Source: Trichinella spiralis
Lineage: Eukaryota; Nematoda; Enoplea; Trichinellida; Trichinellidae
DNA: 64,000 nucleotides
Assembly: GCA_000181795.3 (NCBI GenBank)
Contig: CM012953.1
Location: 10,128,312 to 10,192,311 of the forward strand
Direction: 5' to 3'
The notes beneath the pieces are model-generated. The model had not been told where the DNA came from. It saw only the letters and a list, made by a program, of their open reading frames with translations, and did not search any database. Numbering within the stretch: the first letter of the stretch is position 1; every line of letters begins with the position of its first letter. A program made the position numbers and the translations under genes. Positions 13,098 through 24,266 of this stretch are shown in pieces.

Positions 13098-16000
13098 GAT
13101 TGAAAATTTAAAAAGTCAAAAAGAATATCTTTTCAAGGTCAACAGTATATTTGTTTTCCTTTTGTTTTGGAGTCCACTTTTATAATGCTTTTAAAACGAC
13201 AGTAACTTATTCACTATAAAAATGAACAACCTAAAAATTCAGTTCTGTTGGCTGTCTTTTCAGTCGGCCTCCATAAAACTGTGGATGCGCTAACACAGAG
13301 CCGCGCTTAGCGCCAGAGTGCAAATGACTACCATGCTAGAGTATACTATAAAAATGATTCGCAGGTACAATAATTAGAGAAATCGGCCGCTATCATAATA
13401 ACACTTTTTTACTTTAATTCAAAAATATGTTATTAGTTACAAAAATTAATTTAAAAATTGTTTTAAATATAAATCACAAATTATCGTAATTAAAAAATTC
13501 AAAATTAAGCAAATCAATTTTCCTTTGTTGATAAACAAATTTCTTTATTGAAAAGAACATTGCACTAAAAATATTCCAACGTTCCATGTTATAACTGAAA
13601 AATAAAACTAAATTTATTTCTGAAAAATCTAAAATTTTTAAAGTAACTCACTGACGATCATTTTTAGCACTTAGTTTTCATGAAAAAATCGAATCATAAT
13701 TTCCAATCGAAAATCAAAAAAGCGAATCGAAAAATAAAATAAAAAATAATTAATAAAATATTTCAATAAATTATGTTAAGTAAAATAACATTGCTCATCA
13801 AAATTATCATCGCATTAAGCTATCATTAAAAAAACATGCAAAACAAGATTTTTAAAATTACTCTGCAAATTTTAAACTAGATTATTATGCTAAAGGCAAT
13901 TTTTTAATAACTTGAAGTGCAAAGAAAACTGCTTATTATGGAGAACTGCTCTGCCAGAGATGAAAATTTTCACGGTCTGTTCCATTTCAAATATATTTCA
14001 AACGCTATTTCTACTTATATAAATATTAAAAGAAATAATTCAACAAAATTATTTTCAAAACTGTTTCTGATTAAAATAGAAACCACAAAAGTCATTCCAA
14101 TTATAAATTCAACAGATAGACAATGTTAATAAGATTAATGCATTATTTAAAACAAATCTCCATAAACATAAATACTTGTAAAAAGCTAGCTTGTTTTCTC
14201 AGGCAACATTGCTTTACCGATATTTAACAGATAACAAGCAAAATCTGAAAGCAAAGACAGCAGTTGATTCACAGCTGTGATGACAATTTTTTAAATAAAT
14301 TAAACAGCTATTATGTAGCTACGAATCTGAAAGCCTGAATATGTTGCACTGCCATAAATGCGAATCAAATTTACACAGGAACAAAATCTTTCTCACTTAC
14401 GTCCTGAATAACAAAAAAATCTGAAAAATTACTCACTGTTATCACGGTGAACATGATATCGAGTTCAGCCAGCAGCTTGAATTAAATTCCGGAGGTAGCT
14501 ACCCCTCCTCCTTTTACAACCGGGCTTGGGACCGGCTTAGGCGGAGTTCTGCAGCCATAATTAAAATCACATGTTTAAATTTGAAAACAACGATTATAAT
14601 TCATCAGGATTAAAAAAATTCCACTTTAATTTCTATAATACTACCTATCCCACAACTTTCAAATGTCTTTAAATCATCAGCGGCCGTTGTTTTAATTATA
14701 CTCATTTTTATGATAAAATTTTATTTAGAATGTTTTTGCATCATCTTTTGCATTTTGCAACATGCTTTAACGACGAACATGGCTGATTATCATACTTATA
14801 TCACCTCACAACTTCATAAAATGACAACCGAAAGAAAATCTTTATATTTCATCAAATCCTTAAATGTCAATTCACCAGCTGTGCAAAAGATTTCCCCCAT
14901 AAAGGAATATTGCCAAACCGAAAAAATTCTGCAGAACGCCACTGTGTACTTTACATAGATTCCCTAAATGCCACTGATGACAAAATCAGTAACTGATTGT
15001 TTCAAACTTAATTAACTTACCTTAAATTAAAAAGTTACGCTTTCATCAATATAAATTAAAAAAAAACAATGCAGTGAAGTTCATAATCTTCTGCTACTAC
15101 TATTACAATTCGATGTCTACATAATTTTTAAAAAATTATTCAAAAAATCTACTTTCCTTCAACATCCATGTACAATTCTTCAATCACTCTCACTGTACTT
15201 TTTCACTATACATAATTTGGAAAAATGTAAATGTAATATAACTTTAAGCTGAAAATATTTCAAACAAATCTAACAGTACACTTCTCTAAATTAATATTAT
15301 TTCAATAAAGACTACAATGCCACCTGCTATAAAATCCATGCATTTACAATGCTCCTGCCAAGCATTAAAGCTATTCCCAAACTTTAAAAACTTTTTCCTT
15401 CCTTTGAATTAAAATAAAATTTTTACTAATAAAACAAAGCTTTCGTAGTGGTAAAATTAGGTTGAAAAAAGAAATGTGTTTGAAAAATACTTTGTAAGCC
15501 TAAAAACATTTTAATAAACAACTAGCTGTGAAGTAGTAAAATAAACATTAATATTTTGCAATAAGAAATATCGCAAATTTTTTTTCTTTAAGAAATCACA
15601 TCATTTACAGTCACAGTGACAGCTTATAGTGATGAGACAAAATTTCTCTTTATCTAATTATACAGAATCAAAAATAATATATCAGCGTAACAAATATCAT
15701 CACCCACCACTATAAAGTTTTGCTATCTTTTCAATTTGCTAATTTAGGACGTGATGTAGAGAACGCCTTTTCAGTAATCTCCTTTTCTTACTACAGCGCT
15801 TCGCTTTTATGCAAACTTTTGGAGTGAAGAATGAAACAGTGGATAAGCTATTTCGAGAAATTCTGAGACCACCTTTCTCCGCTTGAACTGAAAAAAAAGC
15901 CATAGAACCTCAACAAAACTTAACTTATAAAAACTGCCTAAGAGCATTTTCGAAAAGTTATGCATATAATTAGAATGAATACCAAAGCTGATTAAATGGA

Positions 16001-17120
16001 ACTAAATTCTAAATAAATTTAAAATACATGAAAAAATTTCTTTTCCACTTTGCTGTTTCTACATTTAAAGCACACAATATGGTGCATCCATCAGCTAATC
16101 AGAACTTCTCATTGTTAAATACAACCTATAAATGTTGAAAAATTTCTGCTAAACAATTAATGAAACTAAATCAAAATCTGTTATTCATAAATACTGAAGT
16201 TGCCAATTAATCGTATTGAAATACGAGTTGCCAAATAACAGGAATGAACAATTATCCAGCAATTTCCAGAAGCCCATCTGTGTAGCATAACTTGCAGGTC
16301 ATCGGCAAATATTACCAATGTTTAAAAAAGAACTACAAAACCGTTTTCCAAGCGTCTTCTTTCCTTTAAAAAAGCAGCGCATTATTGCCGGACGCTTAGC
16401 TTCCACATGCATTTGTTATCAAACAAAATAAAAAACAAATCTGGCCCATCAAATTTCAACAAACTCGTCCAGATCAGATGTAATAAGGTGAATAAATCTA
16501 AAATTCCAAAATGGAAGTGCACAAATGGCAGTGCAGAAAGCTGCTGGAGGCAAACGAGCCAAAGTCTTAACTAAATGGGACACAAACCGACGTTTACTGA
16601 AAACGATCTTGTCCAATTCACAAATCATTTTCACCAGTCCAAATCGTCCAAAGCAAAGTGAAAACAACTGCATGCAATTTGTACTTAAACCTATATAAAA
16701 TATACAAATTTCCACACTTCCACCAGCGTCATCATAAGTGAACATCCTCCAATTACACATTTCACTACAGTAATGCAGCAAGCAAACAGCTACCATAACT
16801 GAAAAGCAAGTTCAACATGCCTAATTGAACGTTGTTTTTAGTGAAATAAAAAGCATAAAAAAGAAAAAAAAATCTATTTTATCAAAAATTATACACAAAT
16901 AAAATTTTATAAAATATTTATGAATTTTACGAGCGTTTTTCAAATAATTTTTATTAATACTATGAAAATTAACTACTCTTTTGAAATAATCCCAATATGC
17001 GGTAAACACTTTTAAATATTTGCATATGAATTATTCAATTATGCATTTTATATAGTATAATAATGTGTTAATTATAATTTTATCGCTAAATTCACGTTGT
17101 TAAACTTTCGAAATTCACTG
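13098..17120. other. Long gene-poor intergenic region
   Basis: Four kilobases of AT-rich DNA upstream of the CDK12-type gene. The first 250 bases should hold its promoter. I see no supported gene. Two open frames were considered and not accepted: 14710-14958 (+) and 16449-16796 (-). A short GC-rich patch at about 14455-14575 stands out from its surroundings and is discussed as a finding. Confidence 0.45.
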
Positions 17121-17124
17121 CTTA

Positions 17125-17547
17125 TGTAACGGACTTTCCGTCACAGCAGGCGGGTCGGGCACCGCCTTGTTGTTCTCGGCAGGGTTATCACCCAGTCCGA
17201 GTTGACCTTACGGCCAACTACTCTTCTGGAGGAAGATATGTGTGGTGAATGATTTACAGGACGAACACCAAACAATCATTTCAAATGTTTATTACACCGT
17301 GCTACTAACAGCCACCACAAAAAATCACAGCACATTCGAGCGATCACCAAAACCGCTCACCACAAATCTGCCACGTGCCTCTGACCTACCGTACTCTGCC
17401 ACCGATTGTCAGGTCCAAATGTGCCTGCTACGGTAACCGAGTGTCGTAGGCCATAATCAGCTCGGATAATGATCCATGTCGTTTCCTGATCTTTCTTCGT
17501 TGACTATGGAGTATAACTGGTGTCATCAGCTAGCCGGGACTGTTACA
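17125..17547. mobile_element. Solo LTR of a retrotransposon, 423 bp
   Basis: The segment begins TGTAACGG and ends CTGTTACA, so its ends form the short inverted repeat TGTAAC/GTTACA usual for LTRs. The same four bases, CTTA, flank it on both sides (17121-17124 and 17548-17551), as expected of a target-site duplication made by a Ty3/gypsy-type integrase. It is clearly more GC-rich than the DNA around it. No internal coding sequence is attached, so this is a solo LTR, the usual remnant of recombination between two LTRs. It differs from the LTR at 55192-55489 beyond the first bases and is probably another family. The intact duplication suggests a moderate age. Confidence 0.8.
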
Positions 17548-17551
17548 CTTA

Positions 17552-17977
17552 TTTTGTTGAGAATGTAATGTTACAGATGAAACAATATTGTTATCTTATT
17601 AATGAATTATATATTTAATTAAAACTTTAATGTATGTTAAATTTTGATGTTGACTTTTCAAAAACAATAAACAGTCCCTGAAATTGCTTGTTATTAGTTA
17701 TTCTTATCTTATTGAACATCACTAAATTGTATCTTTTACATTTATAATTCGTTGTCGATCTGCATTACAAAAGCAATTCGCATTTGCTTATTCCACAAAA
17801 ATCAATTCTGTTTATGTTTTGATTTGATAAAATGAAAATTTTCAAACACTAGATAACAACTACGTCAAAGCAACAAAATATTAATTTAAGTATGCAAAAT
17901 GTTCTTGGAAATTTATATTAACAACAGCAAGTAAAAATCTTATTGAAAATTTACAAAAAGTCAAATAAGATATCACA
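17552..17977. other. Short intergenic spacer
   Basis: AT-rich DNA between the solo LTR and the stop codon of the PHLPP gene. It would contain that gene's 3'UTR (minus strand). Nothing else was recognised. Confidence 0.4.
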
Positions 17978-20900
17978 TTACGTATTTTCAAATATCTTGT
18001 ATTTAGAGTATAAGCCAGAAGAGATGTGACGGCTTGCAGAAGAGCTTGGAAATTGGAAATTTTTCCTTTGGCCAAAACTGCTCGATGATAATACAGACTT
18101 TTCTTTGTCGGTTGTTGTGCTTTCATTAGTGGAAGAAAATTTTAACAGATCCTTCCTTTTTGAAGAAGTCAACAGTGGGTTTGGATTGTCGTTCAATAAT
18201 GTTTCAGGTTGTTGGGGCTTTTTGAAATTGTCATTGTGCCTACTTAGCCAAGCTTCTTTAGTGACGGAACGCAACGATTGTCGGGCTTGGCAAGCGTTTA
18301 TTGCCAGGCATTTCGCCATACCTCGTTGCCTTTGCAATTCTAGATCAGAAATATGTTCCGTAGCTTCTTTACAGTGTAATTCAGGTTTTGCAGCATTTGA
18401 CTGATCCAACTTCGAAGAGGAACACGAGCTTGCAGTTGCACTTTCAGCGTAAACCACTTTTGCTGAGAAAAGATTAATTGTTGGCTTTGAAGGCACAGGA
18501 ACTACACCGTAAGCTGGTTCTTCTTTGTGAAATGTGGTTGTTACCGAATGATCCTCTTCACAAGTGGAACTTGGTTCAGGGAGTTCTTTCTTTAGCTGGA
18601 AGCAATCGTCTCTTTCAAAATAACGACTTGACTTCACCAAACTGTCATCTGGCAGATTGTCACCAGTGGAAACTTCCTGCACATTATTCGTTGATAAATG
18701 ATATTTTTCTTTGTACGGTATGGCAGAGAATATGTGACCTGCGTCTGGTCCAGTTTTTGCAAAATTGAACCGCACGACAATTATACTGACGTCTCCTGTA
18801 TAACCATAAGCTTGAACAACGTCCTAAATTTCATATAATGAATAGGTTAGATAAAACTTTTACATTTTATAATATTTTTTGAAGTCTGTGCTAGAGTAAA
18901 TTCAAATTATAATTTCATATATTTCTTCAAATTTTAAGAACACAAAACCTAGTAATGCAAATGTTTTATGATATGCATAAATATTGTTTTCAGTGATAAA
19001 ATCTACAATATAAGAGTTTCTATAAAGTTATAAGATGAACATTACAACAATATTTTTACATTATAAAAAGTCATGCATGCATGACTGCACCCAGTAGCGT
19101 TGATAAGGGGGGGGGGACTTGCCCCATTGCGAAAACTTTTATGCAACTCTCACTATGTCCATCCCCTGGATTCCAAATAAATCTTCTGGATACAATATAC
19201 GCCCCCCCCCCTATAAATTAGACGTATCAACGCCCCCGATTGCACCTATATATATATATATATATATATGAAAGATTTCTAAATTTAATATTTAAAAATT
19301 TGGTAATAATTTTTTCATCCTTACTTGCAAATATTTAGCAGCAACTGCCGGTTCAGGTGTCCGACGGACTCTAGCAACAGCTTCGTTGTAATTAATTGTT
19401 TGCCATACCCCACGATTGGCAATGATCAAAAACTCATCACAATCAGCCAATTTCCACACATATTCGTGTGGTATTGGTATAACAGAAGGATATAAAAAAC
19501 TGCAGCCGGTCAGTCTCGAACACGGTGTATATCCGTTGATTCGATTGTTCTAAATAATTGTAAATTTTAAACTACTCCAATTTATTGAATAGCACTGCAA
19601 AACACCAAAGCAATTCACCTCATCTACAGTACCACCGGCAAGTCTGACTCGAGCATATTCTTCATCCGAGTTTTCAATTAAAAATTTCTTTGTCAACATG
19701 ATTGGCTCCCCTTTTCGACACAAGACAATCTCCGTATCACCACAGTTGGCCACACGGACGTCGTATTCTTTTTCTCCATTACTATTCTTCCTTTTTACTG
19801 TCAAATGACATAAGGCGCAACTGGCCCCTTGACGTTGGCCTTTTTCTTTCAACGCTTTGTGCGACATAATCAAAGCGTACTTTAAATACTGATCACCGGT
19901 AGATCCCATTGCACGTTCCGCTTTCACTTGTTCTGGAATTATACGCTGCAATGTGTCCGCTATTTCGAAGCTATCCAGACTGTCAACAATGCCCAGTAAC
20001 ACTCCCATGTCATCGTTATCTCGTAGTCGATCTTTAACTTGAACTACACATGATCTGAAAACGTTTTAGCAAAATGTAAAAATTAGAAAAGTATATTATT
20101 CGATGAAAGATTTCATTTTATAAGATTCGTTTAATTTTTTCTTTTCTCTTTTGCATTTTCTTCAAAATCTCTTCACTTCATATACAAGTCAACTTTTGTA
20201 GCATTGACTTGTAAATAACAGCTTTTAAAGTTGCAATTAATGTTTCAGAATAATAATGAAAATTATTGCAGGAAAGCAATGTTTACTTGTGAGCTCCTGT
20301 TTCATTGGATTCACTGAATCCGAATTTCCAGGGTTCATTTGGCAGAATCCATTCATTGTTGACATCCACCAGTGATATGGACTTTTCAGGACTAAAAAAG
20401 CACCCGTAAAAATAGATTATTTAATTAATTAGTAAATGTTTTTAATCCATCATTTTGACTAATCAGTACAATTTAGAAATTGATCATTTTACATTGAGCC
20501 TAAATTTTTTAAAATTAAACCTATCAACTTACAAAAGTATTTTTAACTGCTTCAGATCGTCATTGGCAACACCTTCGTTACAAGCAATGTCGATGTGCTT
20601 CAATCGCGGCGCAATCATATGGCGAGTTTGGTCTCCATTTAGCTGATTCAACGCCAAATCTATCAACTGAAAAAATGTCATTTGTGATATCCATTTTGCT
20701 GGTTTTACTTTTATTAGACAAAGCTCACTGTTAAACGGTTGCTGAGTGCGAAATTCGGTATTTCACAAATCTGATTAGAATGAGCTCGAAGAGTAACTAG
20801 GAATGGAAGCGATACCAATGACGATGGAAGGATATTTATCTGATTTCCAGATATATTCAGTTCTTGTAAAGTTTGCAATTTTTCAATAACGCTATAAACA

Positions 20901-23900
20901 TAAAATAAACTGCATTATCATTATAGCCGTTAGTTGAAAATCATATTTTAATATTATTTAATATTTAAAAAATGCGTTACAATTAACAATATATAACTAT
21001 TACGTTAATTTATTTATAAATTACTATTTTAACAAAAATGCATCCATATAAAATTATACTCATTTGGAAGCCATGTAAAGCGATTATGAGATATATCCAA
21101 CACTTGTAGGCGTCTGTAGCGAGCAATAACTGTAAGCGATGCATCCGTTAGTCGATTGCAAGCTAAATAAAGTTGCTGGATTCGATTCAGTTCTGACAAA
21201 GCGCTCGGCGCAGGTAATGCAACTAGCCGATTTTGACTAAGATTCAAGACTCGCAGTCTGATAGAAGAAAAATATTTTTATCAGATTATTATGTAAAAAT
21301 CTGCTTGGCTTACCTGTGCATAGATGACAACAATTCATCAGGAAGAGCAGGTATATCATTGTGATAAAGCAACAATACTTCGAGAGCACAATTTTCTATA
21401 GATGTTGGCAAATTCTGAATTCTGTTATGGCTCAAATCCAAATATTGCAAGCTGCTGGCATTAGTAAATAATCTTAAAAATGAAATCAAGTAAAATTTTG
21501 TTTTATCAATTTATTAGATTATTATACCGGCTTGGCAGTGAAGAAATGTAATTATGAGAACAGACTACTCTTTCCAATCGTGTCAGATAGCTCATCCACT
21601 CCGGTAAAGATTCAATACAGTTGCTTAAATTAATGATTTAAATTAGCCATAAACAAATATTCAAAAAATGTCAATTTTTTAAACATTACTCACTGAGATA
21701 AATCTAATTTCACAAGATTTTCCGGTGGTGGATTTATTGTAAATGTTCGCAACTCTAAAATTAAAAAAAGAAAATATAAATTGTGAAATCATTTTTTTCC
21801 ACTGAAGCAGTAAGTACTGTTTTTGCTTGCATTCACTTCTGTCAAACAGTTTCCATTTAACCGAAGCACCATAATACTGCATCGTTCACAGTTTAAAACC
21901 TTAGAGATATCGAGATAAATTTGACTGAAGTATGAATTTTTTATTCTTCTTACTTGAAGCAAACTGAGAGCAGTTAAATCAAGCATACTGACTCCTTTGT
22001 TGTCTCGAATGTCTAACTCAGTAAGGAAACAAAATATATCCAGCGAATAGGGATCCATTGAAGCAATGACAATATCATTGTGACGGAACTCTACCTTAGA
22101 ACAAATAAGCGGTGTTAACAAAAGGAGAGGAAATGAAAATCAAGCACCTACTCGAGTTACTTCAACAGGAACATTCAGCAAATTGGATGGTATGAGACTT
22201 TCAATTTGATTTCCAGAAAAAAGCCAACTGTCAAGCTGCAGCAATGAATGAAGTACAGGTGGAATTGTAACAAAACGGTTGAAACTCAAATTTAGGTAAA
22301 TTAAATTTTCACAATCCGCCAGTTCAGAAGGAAGTGATTGAAGCCAGTTGTTTTGAAGATTCAAAACCATCAAACTTAAACATGGAATATTTTAAAATAA
22401 ATATATTATTGATTTTTTTTAATTAAAATGAAATAATATTTATCAGCTTTGCACAAATGCATACAAGCAGCAAAGCATGAATGATGAATGCAAAAGATGA
22501 AGTGAGAGAAAAACTTTGAAATGGCACGAACAATTTTAAATAATTTCATTGTTAAATAATCAATGATTAACAGTAAAGAATGCTTTTACTTTTTCAATGT
22601 TCCAATTCCTGGAGGCAAATCTGTTAGCTTGTTACCGGCTAAATGCAATTCTGTCAACGCTTCCAGTTCACAAAGGCACGAAGGACAGTGGAAGAGCTCG
22701 TTTTCAGATAAATTTAAACGTTTCAAAAATTGCAACCGGGAGAGGTCATTTAGCCATCCAAGAATAAATGCATTCTAAAATTAATTATTATTTTATAATA
22801 AATTTCAGATTTTTGAAATTTATGCACTTTAAAAAAAGTTTTACTAACACACAGAATGAATGAATATAGATAAAATATTAATTTGTTTAATAAAAAGTTT
22901 TATTAAAATATTACTCCATTCGGAGGCCGTTCTCTCAGTGAATTGCGTTGTAAATTCAATTCCGTGAGCGCAGAAGTTTCTTCACTGTTGAAAATTTCTT
23001 CTGGAATCATTTCCAAATGCTGACCACTGTAATCAGTAGTTGGACCATAATATTCTGTAGCCTGTGTAAAATTTCAAATGATAATTTAATTTTAATGCAA
23101 AACTCAAAAAATACTGCTCACTTTGACGCATCTGTTGTACCATTGATTAAGTTCAGCCTGAACAAATGGAACATTTCCATATGAAAATACAATTGAAAAT
23201 TCAGTTTTGAAAGAATAATTAAATTGCTTCTTACAGCAGTTTCAAAAGAAAGACTGAAATAGATAGGTGCACCACGTGTAGGATCTGAAGCAAGCTTGAG
23301 ACAACGACCACGAGCATTGCTAATTGCTAACTTTGCTTTGCCTTTTGATAATGATATTACTTCTGGTTCTTCGCTATTTTTATGGCCTGAATATTTTCAA
23401 AAGTAGATTTTAGATTTAGAAAAAAATTTGAATACTTTATCAATGATCACCTCCAAAAATTAAAAGTCTACTATGATTGAGCACGCACATGCGACGAGAC
23501 CATTTACGAAATGGCCCTCGTTTACGAATGTAGCAATAGCTGGAAAGCGGGGCTTTTGCATGCCCGCTGACAAACGCCGGGCGGCCTAAATAAAAAGCAT
23601 TGAAAATGTGGGGAAACAACACATAATAAGCTGTACATTTTATTAAAAATACTTGCATCTTTTGCATTGAAAAAATAAATGTTTAAAGAAGAGAAGAAGA
23701 AAATATTTACCAGCATAAAATCGTATCATGTGCCCAAGATCGACGTCGTCTCCAATTGCTTGTTGCCGGTCAACGTTACGTATTCCGATGCTTGCTAAAA
23801 ATTTATTCTGTATAGCCAACGGTCTGTCGTCCAGCAGAAGGCGTTTCAACATGTCGCCGTTGAATTGTACATGCAGATCATCCGGATCAACGCTGAGTCG

Positions 23901-24266
23901 TGACGCAATTTGCAGACAAGTCGTCTCCAGCGAACACGGAACCACCAAAGAGCTGGCCAGTTGGGCGTCCGGGTCATAAAGTCTTATGAACCCTCGGTCT
24001 ATGGAACCAAGAAGCCATTTTTCTTTTTCGCGGCTGGTAAAAGGCTTGCAACGGATACTGGCCCGTCCGGCAGCCGGCTCGGACGTTGTCCTTGGCCGAC
24101 TGACATTGGTCGAACGAAGTGAAAACGCCCCTTGTGATGTTGTATAAGTGGGTGGCCATTTCGACAGCGTGAAATAAACGCGCTCTTTGCCACGCTTTGA
24201 TATCGGTGCTGCAATGACATCATCGGATGGTGGTGGCCTCAAATCTGGGGCGTAATTGTTATCCAT
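17978..24266 (-). CDS. PHLPP: PH domain leucine-rich repeat protein phosphatase, 19 exons
   Basis: PHLPP enzymes remove the hydrophobic-motif phosphate from Akt, PKC and related kinases at membranes and in the cytosol. Nineteen exons, from 23711-24266 to 17978-18823, close in phase to 1359 residues (human PHLPP2 about 1320). Residues 1-185 hold the Ras-association-like region with RGFIRLYDPDA. A PH domain follows (about 186-290: SYCYIRKRGPFRKWSRRMCVL). About twenty leucine-rich repeats cover roughly 310-850, for example LNLQNNWLQSLPSELADCENL. The PP2C-like phosphatase spans about 860-1100 with GVLLGIVDSLDS, VANCGDTEIVLC and DEFLIIANRGVW. The Ser-rich tail ends IFENT. The first metal motif is unusual: Asp is kept, but the following Gly is Ser. 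The start is ATG 24264-24266; upstream minus-strand sequence shows no obvious acceptor. Confidence 0.92.
19086..19245. mobile_element. Small hairpin-type (MITE-like) repeat in the last PHLPP intron
   Basis: The left arm reads TGCAC, then GCGTTGATA (19097-19105), then ten G (19107-19116). The right arm reads ten C (19202-19211), then TATCAACGC (19225-19233), then TGCAC. The core words are exact reverse complements in the same order, with extra bases in the right arm. About 85 bases separate the homopolymers. An element of this size with inverted ends and no coding capacity fits a non-autonomous DNA transposon. No clear target duplication was found, and the right side runs into a TA repeat. Confidence 0.5.
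19247..19269. repeat. (TA)n microsatellite
   Basis: About eleven TA units directly beside the hairpin-type repeat, inside the last PHLPP intron. Confidence 0.9.

Noticed and set aside
14710-14958. 82-codon frame with a hydrophobic start resembling a secreted protein
   Set aside because: Composition matches AT-rich background, with no conserved motif or splice partners. Single frames of this size are expected by chance here.
16449-16796. 115-codon minus-strand frame, Cys and Phe rich
   Set aside because: No family resemblance, no flanking splice signals that extend it, and no polyadenylation context. Kept as unsupported.
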